This document shows, in pieces, positions 33,362 to 41,155 of a DNA stretch of 64,000 nucleotides. The first letter of the stretch is position 1, and every line of letters begins with the position of its first letter. A model generated the notes under the pieces. That model searched no databases, was not told the DNA's origin, and saw only the letters and a list, made by a program, of their open reading frames with translations. Both the position numbers and the translations under genes were made by a program. The DNA is from an uncultured Eisenbergiella sp. (GTDB lineage: Bacteria; Bacillota; Clostridia; Lachnospirales; Lachnospiraceae): assembly GCA_947627215.1 (NCBI GenBank), contig CANQVD010000001.1, positions 107,019 through 171,018 of the forward strand, read 5' to 3'.

Positions 33362-35995
33362 TCACAGCCCCAGCAGCCGTTTCGCCAGGCGCGCCGCATC
33401 CGCCGCGTCCCTGGAATAGCCGTCCGCCTGTATCTCATCCGCATATTCCTGCGTGATGACCGCGCCGCCGATGATGATCTTCGCCGTCACCCCGCGCGCT
33501 CTGGCATATTCGACCACGTGCCGCATCTCCTGCATGGTCGTGGTCATCAGCGCGGAAAGGGCGATGATCTGCGCTCCGTTCTCGATCGCCGCCTCCACGA
33601 TCCGCTCCTTCGGCACATCCTTGCCCAGGTCGATGACCGTAAAGCCGTAGTTTTTCAGCATCAGCGCCACCAGATTCTTGCCGATGTCGTGAATATCCCC
33701 CTGAACGGTGGCGATCACCACCACCGGCATCCGGCCGTGCTCCTTCGTCTCCGCAAGGAACGGCTCCAGGATGCCGATCGAAAGCTTCATCGTCTCCGCG
33801 CTGGAGATCAGTTGGGGCAGAAAATATTTTCCTCTGTCAAACAGCTCCCCCACCTCGTTGATGGCCGGGAGCAGATACTGATCCAAAAGCGCCCGGGCGG
33901 GGATCCCGGCCTCCAGCGCCTCCCGCGTGAGGGCCTCCACAGACCTGCGGTTTCCCCGGAGCACCGCCTCCTTCACCGCGTCCGCCTTCGCGCCGTATGC
34001 CCGCGCCGTTCCGGTTTCGCCCGCTTCGTCTGCCGCGGCGGCATCCGGCGCACCGGCACCGCCAGAAGCCGGCGCAGACGCGGCGTCAGCCGGGCCCTGT
34101 CCGGCGAATGCGGCCATTCCCGCATGTGCCCCGGCAGGCGCACCCTCCGCGCCCTGCCCGGCGTGGGAAACGCCCGTCCCCTGTCCGGCAGCGCCGCGCC
34201 GCAGGGCGGCTTCCTTCTCCCTCTCCCGGGCTTCCCGGCGCTCCTTCTGCTCCTGCGAAAACGTGATATAGGAAAGGTCGCTTCCTTCCCTCGCCAGAAG
34301 CAGATCGGAGGCGCGGGCCGCGCCCATCAGCGCTTCCTGCCCCGGATTGGCGATGGCCATGGTCAGGCCCGCCCCGATGGCCATGGTCAGAAAAGCGGTG
34401 TTCACGCAGCCGCGCTCCGGCAGGCCGAAGGAAATATTGGACAGGCCGCAGACCGTCGCCAGCCCCTGACTCTTACAGTAGCGGATCGTTTCCAGCGTGT
34501 CCAGCGCGGCCCTGGGATTCGCGCCCACCGTCGCCACAAGGCCGTCCACCACGACATCCTCCTTCGTCAGGCCCAGGGAAAGGGCGCGGTCCAGGATCTG
34601 ACGGATGATGGAGATCTTCTCCTCCAGACTCCCCGGCAGTCCGGCGTCCGAAAGAGGAAGCAGGATGAACATGGCCCCGTATTTGCGGACGATCGGCAGC
34701 AGCTTCTCGAATTTTTCCTTCTCCAGCGATACGGAATTTACCAGCGCCCGTCCCGGATAGCGCCGCAGGGCCGCCTCCAGCACGTCCACGTGGCTGGAAT
34801 CCAGCGACAGCGGCAGTCCGGTCACGCCGGACACCTCCTCCATCGCCCGCAGCATCATGGCCTTTTCATCGATGCCGCTCATGCCCATATTCACGTCCAG
34901 CACCGACGCGCCCTGTGCCTCCTGTTCCTCGGCGAACTGCGTCACGAGATCGAAGCTGCCTTCCCGAAGCTGCGCCTGCAGCTTTTTCTTTCCGGTAGGG
35001 TTGATCCGCTCGCCGATGACCAGGAACGGATCGTCCAGCCCGAAGGAGAGCGTCATGCGCTCGGAGGCCAGATACCGCTTTGCCGGCCTGCGCGCGCTCC
35101 CGGCCCTCCTGAAGTCCATTCCCCGGACGGCATCCGTCATCCGCCGAATGTGCTCCGGCGTCGTCCCGCAGCAGCCGCCCAGAATCCCGGCCCCCGCCTC
35201 CAAAAGGAGCCGCATCCCGTCGCCGAATGCCTCCGGCCCCATCCCGTATACCGTCTGTCCGTTCCGGTCCAGCACGGGCAGACCGGCGTTGGGCTTGGCG
35301 ACGATGGGGACATCTGTCACCTCTGCCATCTGCCGGATCACCTCTGCCATCTGATCCGGTCCCGTGGAGCAGTTGGCACCCACCGCGTCCGCCCCGAGCC
35401 TGGAGAGCACCAGCGCCGCCGTCGCGGCGTCCGTGCCGAACAGACTCCTTCCGTCCGCCTCGAAGGTCATGGTCACCATCACGGGCAGCGCCGGGCAGGT
35501 CTCCTTCGCCGCGATCAGAGCCGCTCTGGATTCCTGGAGGCTCATCATGGTCTCCACCACGAGAAGATCCACCCCGGCCTCCAGCAGAAAGCCGATCTGT
35601 TCCTTATAAATATTGATGAGTTCTTCAAAATCCAGCCGGCCGATGGGGGCGAGCTGTTCCCCGGTCATCGTCAGATCTCCCGCGACCAGCGCTCTGTCTC
35701 CGACGGCTCTGCGGGAAATCTCCACCAGGGAAAGGTTCAGCTCCCGGATACGGTCCTCCAGACCGTACTCCTTCAGCTTGATCCGGTTGGCCGAAAAGGT
35801 GGGCGCATAGACGATCTGTGTCCCGGCCTGCGCGTATTCCCGCTGCAGCGCTTCCAGCACTTCGGCATGCTGCGTGATCCACAGCTCCGGACATACGCCG
35901 GGCGGCATTCCTTTTTTCTGCAGATTGGAGCCTGTGGCCCCGTCCAGAAAGACCGGCCCGCTCTCCGCGAGCCGTCTGAATTGTTCCTTTGTCAT
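33362..35995 (-). CDS. metH: MetH-like cobalamin-dependent methionine synthase lacking the reactivation domain
   Basis: 877 residues. Domain 1 (about 1-295) is the zinc homocysteine methyltransferase, with GANCSTGP and the GGCCGTTPEHI zinc cysteines. Domain 2 (about 315-580) is the methyl-THF pterin site (GERINPTGKKKLQ, DVNMGMSG, SLDSSHVDVLEAA). Domain 3 is the B12 cap and Rossmann domain with GDIHDIGKNLV (cobalt-ligand His) and IIGGAVI. The C-terminal AdoMet/flavodoxin reactivation domain is absent, so reactivation must use a separate protein. A ~75-residue Ala/Gly/Pro-rich linker (about residues 605-690) joins domains 2 and 3. Start follows GGGGGAATTT. Confidence 0.95.
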   Translation of the reverse strand: MTKEQFRRLAESGPVFLDGATGSNLQKKGMPPGVCPELWITQHAEVLEALQREYAQAGTQIVYAPTFSANRIKLKEYGLEDRIRELNLSLVEISRRAVGDRALVAGDLTMTGEQLAPIGRLDFEELINIYKEQIGFLLEAGVDLLVVETMMSLQESRAALIAAKETCPALPVMVTMTFEADGRSLFGTDAATAALVLSRLGADAVGANCSTGPDQMAEVIRQMAEVTDVPIVAKPNAGLPVLDRNGQTVYGMGPEAFGDGMRLLLEAGAGILGGCCGTTPEHIRRMTDAVRGMDFRRAGSARRPAKRYLASERMTLSFGLDDPFLVIGERINPTGKKKLQAQLREGSFDLVTQFAEEQEAQGASVLDVNMGMSGIDEKAMMLRAMEEVSGVTGLPLSLDSSHVDVLEAALRRYPGRALVNSVSLEKEKFEKLLPIVRKYGAMFILLPLSDAGLPGSLEEKISIIRQILDRALSLGLTKEDVVVDGLVATVGANPRAALDTLETIRYCKSQGLATVCGLSNISFGLPERGCVNTAFLTMAIGAGLTMAIANPGQEALMGAARASDLLLAREGSDLSYITFSQEQKERREAREREKEAALRRGAAGQGTGVSHAGQGAEGAPAGAHAGMAAFAGQGPADAASAPASGGAGAPDAAAADEAGETGTARAYGAKADAVKEAVLRGNRRSVEALTREALEAGIPARALLDQYLLPAINEVGELFDRGKYFLPQLISSAETMKLSIGILEPFLAETKEHGRMPVVVIATVQGDIHDIGKNLVALMLKNYGFTVIDLGKDVPKERIVEAAIENGAQIIALSALMTTTMQEMRHVVEYARARGVTAKIIIGGAVITQEYADEIQADGYSRDAADAARLAKRLLGL

Positions 35996-36049
35996 AAATT
36001 CCCCCGGTCATGACGCGCCCGCAGGCGCCTGTTCACTGCTTTCGCGGAC

Positions 36050-36078
36050 ATTCTACCATACCTCCGGAAAAAAAGAAA
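36050..36078 (-). promoter_or_regulatory. Promoter of metH
   Basis: Extended -10 TGGTAGAAT (core TAGAAT at 36050-36055) with a weak -35 TTTCTT (36073-36078) 17 bp upstream. No SAM or cobalamin riboswitch was recognisable in the ~55-bp leader. Confidence 0.5.
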
Positions 36079-36096
36079 GCAATAGATGAATGAGAA

Positions 36097-36125
36097 TTGC
36101 TTTTCCTGTCGATTTGTGTTAAATT
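36097..36125 (+). promoter_or_regulatory. Promoter of the lipoprotein gene
   Basis: -35 TTGCTT (36097-36102), -10 TAAATT (36120-36125), spacer 17 bp. It lies back to back with the metH promoter. Confidence 0.45.
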
Positions 36126-36156
36126 GGTATGTATGACGATCAAAAGGAGGGTCCCA

Positions 36157-36702
36157 GTGAAAAAGATCTCAGGAATGATTCTGGTGGGAATGCTCACGCT
36201 TCTGCTGGCAGGCTGCGGCGAGGACGAATCTCTCACCGTTTTTCACGATCAGATGGACGGCTTTTATGAATCCCTGTCCGCTTCGGTCGGCATTCTGGAA
36301 AATATCGATCCGTCCTCGGATACCGCGGTGGACGAAATGCTTTCGGAGCTGGATCAGATGTCCGTACTTTTCACGGATCTCGACGGCATCGAGGTTCCGC
36401 CCAAATACCAGGAACAGTTTGAAAACATCGAGGAATTTGCCGAGGAGGCTTCCTCCTATATGACAGAGGCCGCCGCACTCTATCGGGAGGCCTACGCGGA
36501 GGGCGGATACGACGACGTGATCGGAGAAGCCGCCAGGGAGAATTACCGCCGGGCCATGAAGCGCGTCAACTATATCGCCATTCTCCTGCAGGGCCGCCTG
36601 CCGGAGGACGAGAATATCGTTATCGTCACCGAAGAAGAAACCGTTGACTGGGGCGGCGGCGAAGAACCTTTCCCCCAGGAGAGCGCCCCGGCGGAGGAAT
36701 AA
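36157..36702 (+). CDS. Predicted lipoprotein
   Basis: 181 residues. Start was set at GTG 36157 because AGGAGG lies 7 bp upstream; the longer ATG frame lacks a site. The protein opens VKKISGMILVGMLTLLLAGC, a lipoprotein signal with lipobox LAGC. The mature part is acidic and helical (two long helices, about residues 30-130, DGFYESLSASVGILENI and MSVLFTDLDGIEVPPKYQEQ) and ends in a Glu/Pro tail. This pattern is common in unnamed Clostridia surface lipoproteins. It converges with the Suf-like gene, 48 bp away. Confidence 0.8.
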   Translation: MKKISGMILVGMLTLLLAGCGEDESLTVFHDQMDGFYESLSASVGILENIDPSSDTAVDEMLSELDQMSVLFTDLDGIEVPPKYQEQFENIEEFAEEASSYMTEAAALYREAYAEGGYDDVIGEAARENYRRAMKRVNYIAILLQGRLPEDENIVIVTEEETVDWGGGEEPFPQESAPAEE

Positions 36703-36750
36703 ACCACACTCCGCCGCAGGAATTTCCTCCCTGCCGCGGGAGCTTCCTTC

Positions 36751-37668
36751 CTACCGCAGGAACCCTTCTACGATCTGTTCTTCCGCTTCCGCCTCCGTCA
36801 GGCCCAGCGTCATCAGCTTTATGATCTGTTCTCCGGCAATTCTGCCGATAGCCGCCTCATGGATCAGGGCCGCGTCCGGATCGTTGGCCGCCAGCTCCGG
36901 CACCGCGCTGATCTTCGCGTTGTCCATGATGATGGCGTCGCACTCCGTATGCCCGCTGCAGGGAGCGCTGCCCACCAGCCGGGACGAAAATCTCTGCCAG
37001 GAATCCTCCCGCGCCACGGACCGGGACACCACGTTTGCGCCGCTGTCAGCCCCGTCCATATGGACGTCGAACCGGCTTTCCGCGCGCTGCTTTCCGTGCG
37101 TCATGAGCCGTTCGGTCACCACCAGCTTCGCGCCCTCCGCCAGCTTCGCCCGGGTACTGCGGACCGTGGAATCCACGCCCCTAATCTGTACCGTCTCCAT
37201 TTCCATATAGCCGTCTTTTCCGATCTCGATGATCGTCTCCGGATTCATGATCCGCTCTCCGCGGCCATCCCCCGCTCCGTAATGCTTTTCCACATATTTG
37301 ACCCTGGCGCCCTTTTCCAGGAAAAAGCTGTGGATGCCGTCGTGCCGGCTGGCATCGTTCCCGGCATTGTGGATGCCGCAGCCCGCCACGATGGTCACAT
37401 CCGCATCCTCGCCCACATAAAAGTCGTTGTATACCACTTCCTTCAGGCCGGACTGACTGATCACCACCGGGATATGCACGCTCTTTTTTTTCGTTCCGGG
37501 CGCAATCCGGATCTCCAGCCCCTTTCCGTCCGCCCTGGTCGTGATCTGGATCTCCTCGGTGGAGTTTCTGCCGATGCTCTTTCCGTTCTCCCGGATATTA
37601 TAGGCGCCCTCCGGAATGCCGTGCAGCGCGGCCACCTCCTCCAGAATCTGCTCCGTGATCTGATTCAT
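36751..37668 (-). CDS. SufB/SufD-family Fe-S scaffold subunit (SMS-like)
   Basis: 305 residues, shorter than SufB (~470) or SufD (~420). The beta-helix core and the C-terminal motif CDAIIMDN...HEAAIGRI of the family are present, including a Cys in HTECDAI and the HEA histidine. With SufC next to it and no SufD, SufS or SufU in the window, the pair resembles the minimal two-gene SMS (SmsC-SmsB) system described in anaerobes and archaea. The ATG before NQITEQILEEVAALHG follows CGGAGAATC; the longer frame overlaps the sufC end without a better site. Confidence 0.82.
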   Translation of the reverse strand: MNQITEQILEEVAALHGIPEGAYNIRENGKSIGRNSTEEIQITTRADGKGLEIRIAPGTKKKSVHIPVVISQSGLKEVVYNDFYVGEDADVTIVAGCGIHNAGNDASRHDGIHSFFLEKGARVKYVEKHYGAGDGRGERIMNPETIIEIGKDGYMEMETVQIRGVDSTVRSTRAKLAEGAKLVVTERLMTHGKQRAESRFDVHMDGADSGANVVSRSVAREDSWQRFSSRLVGSAPCSGHTECDAIIMDNAKISAVPELAANDPDAALIHEAAIGRIAGEQIIKLMTLGLTEAEAEEQIVEGFLR

Positions 37669-37721
37669 ATGATTCTCCGTTCTGCCGCAGACAGCATATT
37701 TCTCCCGCGGCGCATTTTTTT

Positions 37722-38441
37722 TCACATATACAGACAGCCGGGCCGGACGGAACTGCCCAGGATCTCCGGCAGCATTTCTTCCTTCGTGCCCCGTTTCTTA
37801 AGCTCCCCGTCCGCGATCAGCAGGATTTCATCCGCGATATCCAAAATCCGCTCCTGATGGGATATGATGAGGATGGAACCGTGGTTTTTCTCATGCAGCT
37901 TTTCAAAAACGCCGATCAGCTTCTGAAAGCTCCACAGATCGATGCCCGCCTCCGGCTCGTCGAACAGCGTCACCCGGGTATTGCGGGCCATCACCGTTGC
38001 GATCTCAATGCGCTTCAGTTCCCCGCCGGAAAGGCTGGCGTTCACTTCCCTGCGCACATAGTCCCTGGCACAGAGCCCCACCTCGGACAGATAGGTGCAG
38101 GCCTCCTCCACGGACACCTTTTTCCCGCTGGCCAGGCGGATCAGGTCGAACACCGTGATCCCCTTGAAGCGCACCGGCTGCTGAAACGCGTAGCTGATGC
38201 CCATGTTGGCCCGTTCCGTCACAGATCTGTCCGTAATATCTTCGCCGTCCCACAGGATCTGCCCTTCCGTCGGCCTCCAGATGCCCGCAATCACCTTCGC
38301 CAGCGTAGATTTTCCGCCGCCGTTGGGCCCCGTGACCACCACGAAACGATTATCTTCCAGCGTAAAACTGATATTTTTCAAAATTTCCTTCTGGCTGCCG
38401 CTCTCCGCCACACCATAAGAAATGCCCTTTAACTCCAGCAT
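37722..38441 (-). CDS. sufC: SufC-like ATPase (SMS/SUF)
   Basis: 239 residues, single ABC cassette. Walker A GPNGGGKST, signature SLSGGELKRIEIATVMA, Walker B TLFDEPEAGIDLWSF and switch His in IISHQERIL. SufC powers conformational change in the SufB-type scaffold. It is first in the two-gene operon (53 bp between genes) and has a strong promoter. The ATG before LELKGISYGV follows GGGAGGAAAAGAC; the 28 codons before it cover the promoter. Confidence 0.9.
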   Translation of the reverse strand: MLELKGISYGVAESGSQKEILKNISFTLEDNRFVVVTGPNGGGKSTLAKVIAGIWRPTEGQILWDGEDITDRSVTERANMGISYAFQQPVRFKGITVFDLIRLASGKKVSVEEACTYLSEVGLCARDYVRREVNASLSGGELKRIEIATVMARNTRVTLFDEPEAGIDLWSFQKLIGVFEKLHEKNHGSILIISHQERILDIADEILLIADGELKKRGTKEEMLPEILGSSVRPGCLYM

Positions 38442-38496
38442 GTCTTTTCCTCCCGTCTTTCCGGACGCCCGCGAATTCCCGGACCGTCCCAAAGGC

Positions 38497-38525
38497 ATTA
38501 TAATGCATCGGCAGGAAAAAAACAA
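38497..38525 (-). promoter_or_regulatory. Promoter of sufC
   Basis: -35 TTGTTT (38520-38525) and perfect -10 TATAAT (38497-38502) with 17-bp spacer, about 56 bp upstream of the ATG. Confidence 0.7.
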
Positions 38526-38555
38526 ATGGTATTCCGGCCCGATTTCGGAAAAAGT

Positions 38556-38584
38556 TTCAAAAAGCCCGGGAACTATGATATAAT
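38556..38584 (+). promoter_or_regulatory. Extended -10 promoter of the mannitol-dehydrogenase-family gene
   Basis: TGATATAAT (core TATAAT 38579-38584) preceded by a poor -35 (TTCAAA, 38556-38561) at 17 bp. The TG extension can offset the weak -35. Confidence 0.55.
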
Positions 38585-38656
38585 GACTGTAATGTCATGA
38601 TATCGCGCCGACAGGCGCATGGAATCCGCCGGGTACGGCAGAACGGAGGAATGCAT

Positions 38657-40273
38657 ATGGAACTCAACACACAGGGACTTCTGGACCGAAAAAGCTGGGA
38701 AGCGGCCGGTTACAGACTGCCCGCCTTTTCAAGGCAGGCCGCCGGGGACGCGGCCGGGACATGTCCCCGCTGGATCCACTTCGGCGCGGGCAACATCTTC
38801 CGCGCTTATCAGGCCAACCTGATGCAGCAGCTTCTGGACGAAAAAAAAGCCGAGGCCGGGCTGATCGTGGCCGAGGGCTTCGACTATGAGATCATCGGGA
38901 AAATGTACCGCCCGCACGACAACTGCTCCATCCTTGTGACGCTGAAGGCGGACGGAAGCGTGGAAAAAACCGTCATCGGCAGCGTCGTGGAATCGCTGCT
39001 TCTGGATCGGGACAGGGAAACCGATTTTGCCAGGCTCACCGATATTTTTTCGGCCAAAAGCCTGCAGATGGCCAGCTTCACCATCACAGAAAAGGGCTAC
39101 AGCCTGACGGACGCGGGCGGCAGCCTCCTTCCTTCCGTCCTGTCCGATTTTGCGGCGGGTCCCCGGAAGGCCTCCGGCTATCTGGGCAAGATCTGTTCCC
39201 TGCTATACGCGCGCTATGAAAGCGGGAAGCTCCCCATCGCCATGGTGAGCATGGACAACTGCTCCCACAACGGGGACAAGCTGAAAGCGGCCATGCTGGC
39301 CTTCGCGGAGGCCTGGGTGAAAAACGGCACCGCAGACGCCGGTTTTCTGGACTATGTATCCGATCCCTCCCGCGTTTCCTATCCCTGGAGCATGATCGAC
39401 AAGATCACGCCCCGTCCCGACCCGAAGGTGGAAGCGATCCTTGCGGCTGACGGCATCGCGGATCCCGCGCCCGTGGTGACCGCGAAAAACACCTGGGTCG
39501 CTCCTTTCGTCAACGCCGAGGAATGCCAGTATCTGGTCATCGAGGACGCCTTTCCCAACGGCAGACCGCCCCTGGAGGATACGGGCGTGATCTTCACCGA
39601 CAGGGATACGGTGGACCGGGTGGAGAAAATGAAGGTCTGCACCTGCTTAAATCCCCTTCACACGGCGCTGGCCGTATTCGGCTGCCTTCTGGGCTATACG
39701 CTGATCTCGGAGGAAATGAAAAATCCGGCTCTGAAAAAGCTGGTGGAGCGCATCGGTTATACAGAGGGCATGCCCGTGGTTGCCGATCCCGGCATCCTGG
39801 ATCCCGGCCAGTTTCTGTCCGAGGTGCTGACGCTCCGGCTGCCCAATCCCTTCATGCCGGACTCGCCCCAGCGCATCGCCACCGATACCTCGCAGAAGCT
39901 GCCCATCCGCTTCGGAGAAACCATAAAGGCCTACATCGCCTCCCCCGGGCTCTCCCCGACGGACCTGACCGCCATTCCGCTGGTCTTCGCGGGCTGGCTG
40001 CGCTACCTGACGGGTATGGACGATGCGGGAAACGCATTCCTTCCCAGCCCCGATCCGATGCTGGAGGCCGTGACGCCTTTCGTGGCGAACCTGACATTCG
40101 GCCGGACCTGTACCCTCCGTCAGTTGTCCCCGCTCCTTGCCAGGGCTGACATCTTCGGCGTAGACCTGATCGAAGCGGGACTGGCGGACCGGGTGATTTC
40201 GTACCTGAACGAAATGCTCACAGGCCCCGGCGCCGTAGCTGCCTTACTGAAAAAATATACAGAAACCGATTGA
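38657..40273 (+). CDS. Mannitol dehydrogenase family oxidoreductase (fructuronate reductase-like)
   Basis: 538 residues. N-terminal Rossmann start (WIHFGAGNIFRAYQANLMQQ), a helical middle, and the catalytic Lys segment in CTCLNPLHTALAVFGCLLGY. This family reduces fructuronate (UxuB), fructose or tagaturonate; clostridial members of this length are typically fructuronate reductases, but no uxuA or kinase is nearby to support a choice. Start is the second of two close ATGs, with GGAGG 7 bp upstream. Its last 56 bp overlap the convergent YihY gene. Confidence 0.85.
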   Translation: MELNTQGLLDRKSWEAAGYRLPAFSRQAAGDAAGTCPRWIHFGAGNIFRAYQANLMQQLLDEKKAEAGLIVAEGFDYEIIGKMYRPHDNCSILVTLKADGSVEKTVIGSVVESLLLDRDRETDFARLTDIFSAKSLQMASFTITEKGYSLTDAGGSLLPSVLSDFAAGPRKASGYLGKICSLLYARYESGKLPIAMVSMDNCSHNGDKLKAAMLAFAEAWVKNGTADAGFLDYVSDPSRVSYPWSMIDKITPRPDPKVEAILAADGIADPAPVVTAKNTWVAPFVNAEECQYLVIEDAFPNGRPPLEDTGVIFTDRDTVDRVEKMKVCTCLNPLHTALAVFGCLLGYTLISEEMKNPALKKLVERIGYTEGMPVVADPGILDPGQFLSEVLTLRLPNPFMPDSPQRIATDTSQKLPIRFGETIKAYIASPGLSPTDLTAIPLVFAGWLRYLTGMDDAGNAFLPSPDPMLEAVTPFVANLTFGRTCTLRQLSPLLARADIFGVDLIEAGLADRVISYLNEMLTGPGAVAALLKKYTETD

Positions 40274-41051
40274 AATGCGCGCCCACCAGCAGCAGATACA
40301 TACAGAAATACAGCCACAGCATGACCACGACGATGGCGGACAGGCTGCCGTAAACGCTCATATCGTTGAAGGTTTCCAGATAAAAGGAAAAACCATAGGA
40401 GAACAGGTTCCAGGAGATGGCCGAAAAAACGGCGCCCGGAATCTGTTTTCTGATTTTCAGAGGCGCATTGGGCACGAAGGCATAGAGCAGCGTGAAGAAA
40501 AAGGTCAGCACGCCCCATGCGAAAATGTGTTTCAGATACCGCAGCAGGGAAAGGAGGCCCGCCAGCATGGGAAAATGTTCGCCCAGAACGCGCATCAGCG
40601 TATTGCCGAATACCATCAGCACCAAAGACAGCAGCATGAGCACCAGCAGAATGACCGTATAAAAGGAGGCGATGATGCGCTGTACGAAATAGTTTCTGTC
40701 CTCCGCCACGCCGTTCATGGCGTTCAGCCCCCGCATCAGCGCCAGCATCCCCTTTCCCGCCGACCAGATCGTAACAACGGCCGCAACGCTCACCAGTCCC
40801 ACTGTGCTGTTGTAGACGGACTCGATCATCGCCGCCATTAACGGCGCCATGGGCGCTGGCATGACATCCTGCACCGCGCCCAGCAGATCCGACTTCTGCA
40901 GCGGCGTAAAGGGCAGCAGGGAGCAGACCAGGATGATGATGGGGATCAGCGACAGAAAAATGAAAAAGGCGGAGCTGGCCGCATAGGCGTTCACATTCGT
41001 CCGGTTCATATGGCGGGAAAATCCCCTGATCAGTCGGATAAGCTTTCTCAT
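40218..41051 (-). CDS. YihY/BrkB-family membrane protein
   Basis: 277 residues, six helices; NAYAASSAFFIFLSLIPIIILVC and NRYNYFVQRIIASFYTVIL-type segments are characteristic. The family was once called ribonuclease BN in error; its role (possible transport or permease) is unknown. The 3' end overlaps the convergent gene by 56 bp. Two starts compete: ATG at 41051 (GGGAGA, 9-bp spacing) and GTG at 41078 (GGAGAA, 5-bp spacing); I kept the ATG. Confidence 0.85.
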   Translation of the reverse strand: MRKLIRLIRGFSRHMNRTNVNAYAASSAFFIFLSLIPIIILVCSLLPFTPLQKSDLLGAVQDVMPAPMAPLMAAMIESVYNSTVGLVSVAAVVTIWSAGKGMLALMRGLNAMNGVAEDRNYFVQRIIASFYTVILLVLMLLSLVLMVFGNTLMRVLGEHFPMLAGLLSLLRYLKHIFAWGVLTFFFTLLYAFVPNAPLKIRKQIPGAVFSAISWNLFSYGFSFYLETFNDMSVYGSLSAIVVVMLWLYFCMYLLLVGAHFNRFLYIFSVRQLRRRGL

Positions 41052-41155
41052 AAGTAACAGTCTCCCTGCTTTTGCCACAAACGTTCTCCATGCCGTTTGT
41101 TATTCCGTATCCGGCCGGCGGGACGCACAGAACCCGCGCCGGCCTCTTTTGCATT

